A stretch of 17,940 bases of DNA from JAVXAN01 sp036660495 (lineage in GTDB: Bacteria; Bacillota_I; Bacilli_A; RF39; UBA660): contig JAVXAN010000019.1 of the NCBI GenBank assembly GCA_036660495.1, positions 1-17,940 on the forward strand, in the 5' to 3' direction. Made by a program: the position numbers and the translations under genes. Every line of letters begins with the position of its first letter. Position 1 is the stretch's first letter. The notes under the pieces are model-generated. The model was not told the DNA's origin and searched no databases. It worked only from the letters and a program-made list of their open reading frames with translations. Positions 7,226 through 14,271 of this stretch are shown in pieces.

Positions 7226-10123
7226 ATGAAAAAAAACAAAAACATTATAATATTAGTAAGTGTTATTATAGTGATAGTCATAGGATTATTAATCGTCATA
7301 AATCCTTTTAAATTTGGAAAGTTAAAAGGTAGTATATCAGAAGTACCCCCTGCTAATCCTGCTTTTAATGATAATGAATTTTATAAATGTGTTATTGATA
7401 ATTATATTAGAACTGTTTATAACCAAGATACTGGTGAGATTGATTATGCTGGTAATTCTGATTATGATACTTATAATGCTAAGTTAAAAGTTAATTATGA
7501 TACTAATTTAACTGATGAACAGTTAAGTTCAATGAAATATTTATCATGTGCTGTTTTTGATTATAATAAAACAGGTTATTTTATAAAAAGTACTAAGGGG
7601 TTAGAAAAATTAAAAAACATTATTACCTTTGATATTAATCAGTCACCTCAATTAAATACAATCGATATAAGTAATAATACTTTACTTCAAAATATTATTG
7701 TTAATGATACTTCAATAGTAAACGTTGATACAACTAAAAACGTAAAGCTATTAAATTTAGACTTATCAAATAACAAAATAAATGCTATTGATGTAGCTAA
7801 TAACCCCAATTTAAAATCACTTAATTTATCAAATAATAAACTGAGTCAAATTAACTTAACTAATAACCTAGCACTAACAAGTTTATCTTTGGAAAAAAAT
7901 AATTTGTCAAAGATAAACATTGATGCATTAGTAAATTTAACAGATTTTAACATAGCTTCAAACGAGCTTGAACAACTTGATGTATCGAAAAACACAAATT
8001 TAAGGGTTGATAGTTCTTACCAGTTTAATTATAGTAATAATAAAATAACCGCATTTAAATTAGCTGATATTCGTAATATTTATAATTATTATCAACCACA
8101 ACTAGTTCCTCTTAGAGCTATTGAAATTAATAATGATAAGGCGTTTAATTTTACAAATAGTGGTTATGAGCTTATTAATGATGGAATTGTTATAAAGCAA
8201 CCTGTTTCTGTTCAAAGCTTTATAACTGCTTTAGGGCTTAAAAACCTAACTGCCAAAGTTTTTACGACTAGGTACGGCGATACTGAAATAACTACCGGTA
8301 ATGTTGGTGAAGGTAATTATGTCTATATATATGATGCTCCTAATAGTGTTTTAGAAACCTTAGCAATTTATGAATTTAATAATCCTGATTTTGATAATTA
8401 TTATTTATATAGTGAAGTTATTGGGAGTTTTAATAGTAAAAACAGTAAATCATATACAACCAAAAACGTTTTAACTGATGAAGAATTAAAAACAATAACA
8501 AGTCTAACTTTAAATAAAGCTTTTGATATGAGAATTAATTTTGAATATAGAAACCTAAAAGGGCTTGAAAAACTAGTTAATTTAGAAACGTTGAGCCTTA
8601 ATTATTTAGAAAACACGTTTGACTTTAGTAAGCTTTCTAAACTAACTAGTTTAGAAATTAAAGAAAGCGGGTTAACTACAATTGATTTAAGTAAAAACAC
8701 GTCTTTAACAAATCTTTCTATAGATAACAGTCCTAAGTTAACTTCAATTGTTGGTTTAAGTTCGTTAGTAAATTTAACAAACTTATCTATAAGACAAAAT
8801 AAAATATCAGAACTTAATGTTGATACTTTAGTAAATTTAACAAGCTTATCTGTAAATAGCACTAAAATATCTGAACTTAATATTGATGCTTTAGTAAAAT
8901 TAAAATCACTAAGTGCATTGGGTAATTATTTAAAACAGTTTGTAATTAAAAATGGAGAAAGCTTAAATCAGTTAGATGTTAGTTCTAATTATATTACATC
9001 TATGGATATTAGTAATTGTCACGCACTTCAATACATTGATATTTCTAATAATTTATTATCGCAATTTACGATACCAACTAATGATAGCTATTATTATCCA
9101 CTTAGTGAATTTTTTGCAAACAATAATAAATTAACCGTAATTAATGGACTTGAAAATATAACAATAGCTCGAAGAAGTGCCGTAGATCTTTATAATAACA
9201 ATTTGGAAAATATTGATTTGAGTGTGCTTCCAGATCTAGATCAAATTAATTTAAGTAATAATAATTTAAAAACAATTAAATTTAATAATCCTAGTTTAGA
9301 AGTAATAAATTTAGATAATAATTCTTTAACATCAATTGATGTAAGTACTTGCCCACAACTTATAGGTTTATTAATAAACAATAATAAATTAACAAATGTT
9401 ATAGGTCTTGATAAACTTACTAATTTATTTATATTAGGATTAAACAATAACATGATTGAAACTCTTGACATTCAAAATAGTCCAAATATAATGGGAATAA
9501 ACATAATGGCAAACCCAATTCTTAAAAACAGCATAAGCTTAGTTAATGGAACTGAAGTAGCTTATAATGAAAAGATAAAATTGCCATCATCATTAAACAC
9601 TCCAGTATTTAACGAAGATGATAGCATAGCAACTTACTCAGCAGGTAAGATAAAAGGTTTATCACCCGGTGAGATTACTATGACAAAATTAATTCCTTCA
9701 TATGACATTAATAATGATGTCGCTGGAGAAATACCGGTTAGACTTTTTGTAAAAGTTTATGATATAACTTCAAGAAAGTATGCTATTAATAAAGAAAACA
9801 AGTATATATACGTTGGTACTGAAACTAATGATAAAGCAATAAAAAGATATGTAAAAGTATCTGGAGAAAATGTAAATAAAGAGTTTAAGAACAATGTGTT
9901 TAAAATATTAGATGGAACTAAATTAGTTGAATCATATGATGTTATAAAAGTTTCGTCTAATGTTTATAATTTAGACGGGGATAAGATTAACTATACTAAT
10001 ACTTTTGATCTTAGTAAGATTAACGTAATAAATGGAGAAAAGGTAGTTATAAATAATCAGCTTCAAATAACTCATAATGGTGTTACGGTAAAGACGTTCC
10101 AATTAATAGAAAGTGGTAGGTAA
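7226..10123 (+). CDS. Membrane-anchored leucine-rich repeat protein without dockerin
   Basis: Paralogue of the preceding LRR protein: both share a KLKG...PANxAFxDNxFYxCV pattern after the N-terminal hydrophobic segment. Three ATG codons lie in a row (7220, 7223, 7226). AGGAGG ends at 7218, so the third, seven bases away, is the likely start, giving 965 residues. Layout: membrane segment (about 7-27), Cys-containing cap, first LRR block (about 110-280), a beta-rich insert (about 290-380), a second cap-like copy (NPDFDNYYLYSEV, about 385) that has lost its Cys, a second and larger LRR block (about 440-770), then a beta-rich C-terminal region. The end aligns with the part of the first protein just before its dockerin, and the protein then stops. 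There is no LPxTG sorting signal. Translation is probably coupled to the gene before it. Function is unknown beyond probable surface binding. Confidence 0.85.
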   Translation: MKKNKNIIILVSVIIVIVIGLLIVINPFKFGKLKGSISEVPPANPAFNDNEFYKCVIDNYIRTVYNQDTGEIDYAGNSDYDTYNAKLKVNYDTNLTDEQLSSMKYLSCAVFDYNKTGYFIKSTKGLEKLKNIITFDINQSPQLNTIDISNNTLLQNIIVNDTSIVNVDTTKNVKLLNLDLSNNKINAIDVANNPNLKSLNLSNNKLSQINLTNNLALTSLSLEKNNLSKINIDALVNLTDFNIASNELEQLDVSKNTNLRVDSSYQFNYSNNKITAFKLADIRNIYNYYQPQLVPLRAIEINNDKAFNFTNSGYELINDGIVIKQPVSVQSFITALGLKNLTAKVFTTRYGDTEITTGNVGEGNYVYIYDAPNSVLETLAIYEFNNPDFDNYYLYSEVIGSFNSKNSKSYTTKNVLTDEELKTITSLTLNKAFDMRINFEYRNLKGLEKLVNLETLSLNYLENTFDFSKLSKLTSLEIKESGLTTIDLSKNTSLTNLSIDNSPKLTSIVGLSSLVNLTNLSIRQNKISELNVDTLVNLTSLSVNSTKISELNIDALVKLKSLSALGNYLKQFVIKNGESLNQLDVSSNYITSMDISNCHALQYIDISNNLLSQFTIPTNDSYYYPLSEFFANNNKLTVINGLENITIARRSAVDLYNNNLENIDLSVLPDLDQINLSNNNLKTIKFNNPSLEVINLDNNSLTSIDVSTCPQLIGLLINNNKLTNVIGLDKLTNLFILGLNNNMIETLDIQNSPNIMGINIMANPILKNSISLVNGTEVAYNEKIKLPSSLNTPVFNEDDSIATYSAGKIKGLSPGEITMTKLIPSYDINNDVAGEIPVRLFVKVYDITSRKYAINKENKYIYVGTETNDKAIKRYVKVSGENVNKEFKNNVFKILDGTKLVESYDVIKVSSNVYNLDGDKINYTNTFDLSKINVINGEKVVINNQLQITHNGVTVKTFQLIESGR
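8765..8953 (+). repeat. 63-bp tandem repeat inside the second LRR gene (3 copies, last diverged)
   Basis: The string TTAGTAAA recurs at 8765, 8828 and 8891, exactly 63 bases apart, with long stretches of near identity between copies (AAATTTAACAA, ATATC(A/T)GAACTTAAT). Each copy encodes one 21-residue leucine-rich repeat (LVNLT.LS....KISELN.D.). The nucleotide similarity suggests recent unit duplication. Confidence 0.85.
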
Positions 10124-10128
10124 TAAAG

Positions 10129-10959
10129 ATGAAAAAGATAAAATATTATATATTAGGATTATTACTTATATTACCTATTAACGTATCAGCATTATCAGTA
10201 ATACCAACGATAACTTGTAATGATAGAAATTTAAAGGCAGGAGAACAAACCGTATGTCAGTTTAAAGTAAACGTATCCGATGGTAAAATAGCGGGAATTT
10301 CTGCTAAATACAGCTTTGATAGTACTTATGCAAACGTAAGTATTACTCCAAGTGGTTCATGGCAAGGGAATGCTGATGGAGGTCAAATAGATTATTACGA
10401 CTTTCAAGATTTTACTGGATCAGTACCAATTGCAAATATTACGTATAAGGCTAACAATCAAATAAATAGTAATGTTGAAAGCACTTTAAATATCAACATA
10501 ATTGAAGTAGGTGATGATTTAGGAGTAGCACATAAACTAAATACGTTAACGTCAGTAAAGTTTACTTTAACTCCAGCATCATCTGCCGTTGTAACAACAA
10601 CCACTAGTTCAGCAATAACAACAAGTGGTGTAAGTACAACAACAACTAATAAGACAACAACAAAAAAGATAACAACAGCAAAAAAAACTACAAAAAAAGG
10701 AAGTAAAACAACAACAAGTTCACCAATAACAACAACCACTAGTTCAGCAACAACAACTACTAGTTTAGCAACAACAAGTGGTGTAAGTACAACAACTAAG
10801 AAGACAACAACAACGTTACAAAGTGAACATGGTAGTTCAAAAAGAAATGTAAAACAAATAATAATTGTTACGATATCTAGTGTTTTTCTGATACTGTTAA
10901 TAACAGGAGCAGGATTAACAATTTATAAAGAAATAACTTTAAGAAATAAGAATAAGTGA
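10129..10959 (+). CDS. Secreted, membrane-anchored cohesin-like scaffoldin with Thr-rich stalk
   Basis: A 276-residue protein. The signal peptide (residues 1-21) ends INVSA. It is followed by one beta-rich domain of about 125 residues (24-149) with a cohesin-like pattern: KAGEQTVCQFKVNV strand pair, DGKIAGISAKYSFD, a GGQIDYYDF segment, PIANITYKA and a final strand pair. C30 and C43 bracket the first turn and could form a disulfide. Residues 150-240 are almost entirely Thr/Ser/Lys, an extended stalk that is probably O-glycosylated or wall-spanning. A single membrane helix (243-265) and a short basic tail complete a type I anchor. It starts five bases after the LRR gene stop and is followed by a terminator, so it is the last gene of the LRR-dockerin operon. 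This operon link is the best support for a cohesin assignment. Without a profile search, another Ig-like fold remains possible. Confidence 0.7.
   Translation: MKKIKYYILGLLLILPINVSALSVIPTITCNDRNLKAGEQTVCQFKVNVSDGKIAGISAKYSFDSTYANVSITPSGSWQGNADGGQIDYYDFQDFTGSVPIANITYKANNQINSNVESTLNINIIEVGDDLGVAHKLNTLTSVKFTLTPASSAVVTTTTSSAITTSGVSTTTTNKTTTKKITTAKKTTKKGSKTTTSSPITTTTSSATTTTSLATTSGVSTTTKKTTTTLQSEHGSSKRNVKQIIIVTISSVFLILLITGAGLTIYKEITLRNKNK
10593..10796 (+). repeat. Direct repeats in the Thr-rich stalk coding region
   Basis: A 23-base unit occurs at 10593-10615 and 10728-10750 (core ACCACTAGTTCAGCAA). A second, about 26 bases, occurs at 10618-10643 and 10771-10796 (core AAGTGGTGTAAGTACAAC). Both pairs keep their order, which suggests duplication of a block about 135-153 bases long that lengthened the stalk. 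Confidence 0.8.
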
Positions 10960-10967
10960 CAAACAAC

Positions 10968-10996
10968 AAAAGGAACTTACTTTAGTTCCTTTTTTA
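10968..10996 (+). terminator. Terminator of the LRR/cohesin operon
   Basis: AAGGAACT (10970-10977) pairs with AGTTCCTT (10984-10991), with a 6-base loop and a T-run to 10995. Confidence 0.9.
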
Positions 10997-11025
10997 TTGT
11001 GTTTTAACTTAAAATAATATATAAT
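10997..11025 (+). promoter_or_regulatory. Promoter for the amidohydrolase-like gene (TTGTGT-17-TATAAT)
   Basis: Perfect -10 TATAAT at 11020-11025 with a weak -35 TTGTGT at 10997-11002, immediately after the preceding terminator. The GGGGTGA ribosome site follows at about 11044. Confidence 0.55.
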
Positions 11026-11054
11026 AAGGTTATAAAGTAAGTTGGGGTGAGCAT

Positions 11055-11705
11055 ATGAAAGAAGAAATATTAGGATTGGAAAAAGATTTTGCCAATAATA
11101 ATTATTATGGCACTAACGTTTGGACTGATGAAAAATTTCGTGTTTTAAGTGGTAATATTCCAGTTATTTTATCAGCACCACATGCAGTTAATCAGCTTAG
11201 AGAAGATAATATAAGAGATGCGGAAAAGTATACAGGCTCACTAGTTAGGTATATAAGTTCATCAACTAGTTCTTATGCTATATTTCAACTTTTTACAGCT
11301 TCTGATCCTAATTACGATGTTAATCATAATTATAAAAGTGCTATTGTTAACTTAGTAGAAGCTAACGATATTAAATTTTTAATTGACCTTCATTCCAATA
11401 AAATGAACGATTCTTATGACATTGATATAGCAACTAATAACGGTGCTACTTTAATGAAAAGAGAAGACTTAGTGCAAAAGCTTATAGCACTTGGGGAAAA
11501 GTATAATTTAAAAATTGTTGAAAACGTAGTTGCTACGGCAAATAAAGAAGAAGAAATTATCAACGTTGTCTCTAAACTATGTGGTATTCCATGCATTCAG
11601 TTAGTAATAAATGAAAAGCTTTTAGAAACAGAAAGTAATGAGGAAAATTTCCAGGACGTAGTAAACATAATTGAAGAAATAATAACTTATTTTTCTCACG
11701 CTTAA
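11055..11705 (+). CDS. N-formylglutamate amidohydrolase-like protein
   Basis: A 216-residue protein without a signal peptide, so probably cytoplasmic. It carries LSAPHA (39-44), a TGSLVRYI helix start (60-67), DPNYDVNHNYK (84-94) and FLIDLHS (108-114). The PHA and DLHS histidines and the DPNYD segment match the layout of the N-formylglutamate amidohydrolase family, metal-dependent hydrolases related to carboxypeptidase-like folds. Many Firmicute members have no known substrate, and no histidine-degradation genes lie nearby, so a HutG role should not be assumed. The ATG at 11055 has a good GGGGTGA site. It is a single-gene transcript with its own promoter; I see no terminator hairpin directly after it before the next promoter at 11727. 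Confidence 0.65.
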   Translation: MKEEILGLEKDFANNNYYGTNVWTDEKFRVLSGNIPVILSAPHAVNQLREDNIRDAEKYTGSLVRYISSSTSSYAIFQLFTASDPNYDVNHNYKSAIVNLVEANDIKFLIDLHSNKMNDSYDIDIATNNGATLMKREDLVQKLIALGEKYNLKIVENVVATANKEEEIINVVSKLCGIPCIQLVINEKLLETESNEENFQDVVNIIEEIITYFSHA

Positions 11706-11726
11706 CGTAAAGTTTTTAATAATAGG

Positions 11727-11756
11727 TTGAATATTAGTGCATAAAAGTGGTATAAT
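11727..11756 (+). promoter_or_regulatory. Promoter of the 6S-like RNA (TTGAAT-18-TATAAT)
   Basis: TTGAAT at 11727-11732 and TATAAT at 11751-11756. A start seven bases downstream would be G11763, exactly the first paired base of the RNA's closing stem. Confidence 0.7.
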
Positions 11757-11762
11757 ATAACT

Positions 11763-11937
11763 GACCTGAGAGAATCGGGAGCTAGCATATTTAACCCGCT
11801 AAAGAATTATACGGGAATCAGAATTAGTAATTGTGCGAATGCTTATGTATTTTAAGAATCCTAAGATTATTATGAGATGCCCACCTGTACTTAGTGCAGG
11901 TTCTTCTGCTAGTAAACGACCTCTTGGGTCTTTTTTT
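11763..11937 (+). ncRNA. ssrS: 6S RNA-like structured non-coding RNA (candidate ssrS)
   Basis: No open frame lies here, but the 175 bases fold as a closed rod. The 5' end (11763-11772) pairs over 10 bp, including GU pairs, with 11921-11930, and GCTAGCA (11781-11787) pairs with TGCTAGT (11907-11913), with TCG/CGA (11775-11777/11917-11919) between. Above this closing stem is a large bubble whose 3' side holds an 8-bp hairpin (11883-11890/11894-11901). An apical arm is then formed by GGGAATC/GATGCCC (11813-11819/11876-11882) and TAGTAAT/ATTATTA (11825-11831/11866-11872). Closing stem, central bubble and apical arm are the architecture of 6S RNA, which binds housekeeping RNA polymerase as a promoter mimic. 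It has its own promoter and ends in a T-run (11931-11937). No SRP, tmRNA or known riboswitch signature was seen. The structural case is good; family identity needs a covariance model. Confidence 0.6.
11921..11937 (+). terminator. Terminator end of the 6S-like RNA
   Basis: GACC (11918-11921) can pair with GGTC (11927-11930) across a TCTTG loop, followed by seven T. The same bases can instead close the rod with the 5' end, so terminator and mature structure share sequence. Confidence 0.6.
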
Positions 11938-11938
11938 G

Positions 11939-11966
11939 TTGCTAATAGTTTAAAAAACAGTATAAT
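11939..11966 (+). promoter_or_regulatory. Promoter for tcdA (TTGCTA-16-TATAAT)
   Basis: TTGCTA at 11939-11944 and TATAAT at 11961-11966, placed after the RNA's T-run. This makes the RNA an independent unit rather than a leader of tcdA. Confidence 0.5.
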
Positions 11967-12005
11967 AAAGTTATATTTATATTTTTAAAGTAGGAAGTGT
12001 TATAA

Positions 12006-12683
12006 ATGGAACAATTTAACCGGTTAACTAAAATAATTAGTAATGATAAATTTAATAAAATTAAAAATGCTAAGATGATAATTGTAGGAATAGGTGGAGT
12101 AGGTGGAGCTGCTTTTGAAATGTTAGTAAGATGTGGTGTAAATAACATAACAATTGTTGACTTTGATACGTTTGAAGAAAGTAACTTAAATAGACAAATT
12201 TTATCGTTATTAGATAACGTTAATGAGTATAAAACTGATGTTGCAAAAAAAAGAGCTTTAAGTATTAATAAGGACATTAAAATTAAAGCCTATAATAAAA
12301 CGGTTTCTAGTCAAACCATTAACGAAATATTTGAAACTAACTATGATTATATAATTGATGCATGTGATGATGTTGATGCAAAGATGCTACTTATAAAAAC
12401 GGCTATTAATATGAACATTAAAATTATTTCTTCTATGGGAACTGGTAATAAATTTCATCCGGAGTTTTTAGAAATAACAAATATTTGGAAAACAGAGTAT
12501 GATCCACTTGCAAAAGCAATTAGAAATAGAATGAGAAAAGAACATATTAGTTATAAATTACCTGTAGTTTCATCAAAGGAAAAATGTTTAAAAGTTAGTA
12601 ATGAAATTGGTTCTGTTAGCGTTGTACCAAACGCTGCTGGAATTTTACTTGCAAGTTATGTAATTAATGACGTTTTGAAATAG
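12006..12683 (+). CDS. tcdA: tRNA threonylcarbamoyladenosine dehydratase (TcdA/CsdL/YgdL type)
   Basis: A ThiF/E1-like ATP-dependent enzyme that converts t6A37 of tRNA to cyclic ct6A. Seen: a nucleotide-binding IIVGIGGVGG glycine loop (25-34), the adenylation motif VDFDTFEESNLNRQ (51-64), DACDDVDAK in the middle, and the family-specific SMGTGNK followed by T-EYDPLAKAIRNRMRK and VVSSKE. At 225 residues it is slightly shorter than typical members (about 250-270), mostly at the ends. It lacks the CxxC zinc pairs of ThiF/MoeB, which supports TcdA. ATG at 12006 is preceded by AGGAAGTG. It is monocistronic, between its own promoter and terminator. Confidence 0.88.
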   Translation: MEQFNRLTKIISNDKFNKIKNAKMIIVGIGGVGGAAFEMLVRCGVNNITIVDFDTFEESNLNRQILSLLDNVNEYKTDVAKKRALSINKDIKIKAYNKTVSSQTINEIFETNYDYIIDACDDVDAKMLLIKTAINMNIKIISSMGTGNKFHPEFLEITNIWKTEYDPLAKAIRNRMRKEHISYKLPVVSSKEKCLKVSNEIGSVSVVPNAAGILLASYVINDVLK

Positions 12684-12707
12684 CTAGTTTTTACTAGTTG
12701 TTTTTTT
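12682..12707 (+). terminator. Terminator after tcdA
   Basis: AGCTAGT (12682-12688) pairs with ACTAGTT (12693-12699, one GU), with a 4-base T loop and seven T from 12701. The stem overlaps the TAG stop codon. Confidence 0.8.
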
Positions 12708-12753
12708 ATGTTAAAAATGTTACAATTTTGTTTATATAGTAAAGGAGCTTATT

Positions 12754-14256
12754 ATGAAAAACCGTTTTTTAATTATAAGTATTATATCTTTTTTTTGTTT
12801 CTTAGAAAGTGTTTGTGGAGCAACTTTTAACGTTTCTTGTCCTGATACTGCAACTGTTGGTAGTTATTCTTCATGTTTAATAAAAACCACTAATAATACC
12901 CCATATAAAGGGTTTTATGCTAAAGTTAATACGAATGGTTTAAAAGTATCCAGTACGGATTTTGATGTTCTAAATAAATATGATGCTAATATGTTTCCAT
13001 GGAACAAAGGGCCAGATTATAATAACGGAATTATTTCAGCAGGAATTTCCAGTACTAGTTATAATAAAGAAGCAGTTGTAGGCGAAATAACTTTTTTAGT
13101 AAATTCAACTTCTAATAGTGCTACTGTTACTTTTACTGGAGGAGTTACTTCTGATGAGTCTGGAAATACCCCAATTTATAATGATTCAGTTACTAAAACA
13201 ATTAAGGTTTTAACTCCTAGCTCTAATTTAAAAAGCTTAAGCTCATCTATTGGTAAAATAAGCCCATCTTTTTCACCAAACGTTTTAAACTACACGTTAG
13301 AAGTTGATTATAATACTTCAAAGATAAGTTTTAGTGCTGATTTGCAAGATGATAGTTCTAGTTTTGTTAAAGGATATGAACCAAGGGAAGTTGATCTTTC
13401 TTGTGGTACTAATAAAGTAATAATTAAAGTTAAAAATACGAATGAAGAAGAAAAGACTTATACTATTTTAGTTAATAGGAATGATGATCGTAGTGAAAAT
13501 AATTATCTTAAGTCTATAAGCGTAAATAACGTTAAATTAGAAGCTTTTGATGCTAAAGTTAATAAATATACCATAGCAGTAGAAAATAGCGTTAAAATAG
13601 CTAAAATAGTTGCTGTAGCTGAAGATTCTAAAGCAATTGTAAACGTTGAAGAAATGAAAAAGCTAAATGAGGGCGAAAACATCTTTTCAATTAAAGTTAC
13701 TTCTGAAAACGGATCAATTAGATTTTATAAAATTAACGTAAAAAGAGCTTTAAAAGAAGAAATATTATCTAATAATACTAATATTAAAAGTATATTAGTA
13801 AAAGACTATGAGCTTAACTTTGATAATAATTCAAAAACTTTTTACCTAGCAATAAATAAAAAAGATAAGAGTTTAAACATAAAAGTTAAACTGTCTGATG
13901 ATAAAGCATCATATAAAATAAATGGTAATAATAATTTAAAAAAAGGTAGCATAATATCCATAAAAGTTATAGCAGAAGATAAAACAAGTGATGTTTATCG
14001 AATAATAATTGAAGAAAAAAGAAGTTTTATAATTCCGACTATTATATTAAGCTTGTTAATAATACTAATAGTGATTATTATAATTATTAGAAAAAGAAAG
14101 AAACCTAAGTTAATTAATTCGGATTTAAAAACAGAGGAAGAACTTAATGACGAAGATCTTGACAAAACAAAGATGATTTCAATATTAGGTAATGAAGAAA
14201 ACGTAGGAGAAGATGATTTATCAGATACCATTGTATTTGAAAACAAGGAAAATTAA
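12754..14256 (+). CDS. Membrane-anchored surface protein: cohesin-like head, three cadherin-like domains, cytoplasmic tail
   Basis: A 500-residue protein starting at ATG 12754 with AAAGGAG six bases upstream. Signal peptide 1-23 (ends CGA). A cohesin-like domain follows (24-153): strand pair with C29 and C41, PYKGFYAKV, NNGIISAGI and AVVGEITFLV, matching the pattern of the cohesin-like protein encoded at 10129. Then come three units of the cadherin-like beta-sandwich type (about 157-242, 249-331, 341-422), each beginning xLKSISV or similar and ending in a YxIxVxR strand (YTILVNR, YKINVKR, YRIIIEE). One membrane helix (425-445) is followed by an RKRKK stop-transfer and a 50-residue acidic tail containing DLDKTKMI and DLSDTIVF. 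Probably a cell-surface receptor or anchor, perhaps a second partner for the dockerin. The 3' end lies in a palindromic terminator shared with rarA. Confidence 0.75.
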   Translation: MKNRFLIISIISFFCFLESVCGATFNVSCPDTATVGSYSSCLIKTTNNTPYKGFYAKVNTNGLKVSSTDFDVLNKYDANMFPWNKGPDYNNGIISAGISSTSYNKEAVVGEITFLVNSTSNSATVTFTGGVTSDESGNTPIYNDSVTKTIKVLTPSSNLKSLSSSIGKISPSFSPNVLNYTLEVDYNTSKISFSADLQDDSSSFVKGYEPREVDLSCGTNKVIIKVKNTNEEEKTYTILVNRNDDRSENNYLKSISVNNVKLEAFDAKVNKYTIAVENSVKIAKIVAVAEDSKAIVNVEEMKKLNEGENIFSIKVTSENGSIRFYKINVKRALKEEILSNNTNIKSILVKDYELNFDNNSKTFYLAINKKDKSLNIKVKLSDDKASYKINGNNNLKKGSIISIKVIAEDKTSDVYRIIIEEKRSFIIPTIILSLLIILIVIIIIIRKRKKPKLINSDLKTEEELNDEDLDKTKMISILGNEENVGEDDLSDTIVFENKEN

Positions 14257-14271
14257 TTTTCCTTGTTTTTT
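14240..14271. terminator. Bidirectional palindromic terminator containing both stop codons
   Basis: Bases 14240-14269 form a perfect 30-bp palindrome (centre AATTAATT) with T-runs on both outer edges; the run is longer on the plus side. The plus-strand TAA (14254-14256) and minus-strand TAA (14253-14255) overlap at its centre. Confidence 0.9.

Noticed and set aside
4529..10123. LRR proteins as sortase-anchored internalins
   Set aside because: Neither C-terminus has an LPxTG-like motif, hydrophobic segment or basic tail; one ends in a dockerin-like domain and the other in a beta-rich region.
10458..10739. A valine-rich open frame on the minus strand
   Set aside because: It is the antisense of the Thr-codon (ACA) repeats in the cohesin anchor's stalk; it has no ribosome site and its composition is fully explained by the repeats.
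11763..11937. The structured RNA as SRP RNA, tmRNA, T-box or a riboswitch of tcdA
   Set aside because: There is no GGAA tetraloop/AGCA pair, no tRNA-like ends and no known aptamer signature, and tcdA has its own promoter after the RNA's T-run.
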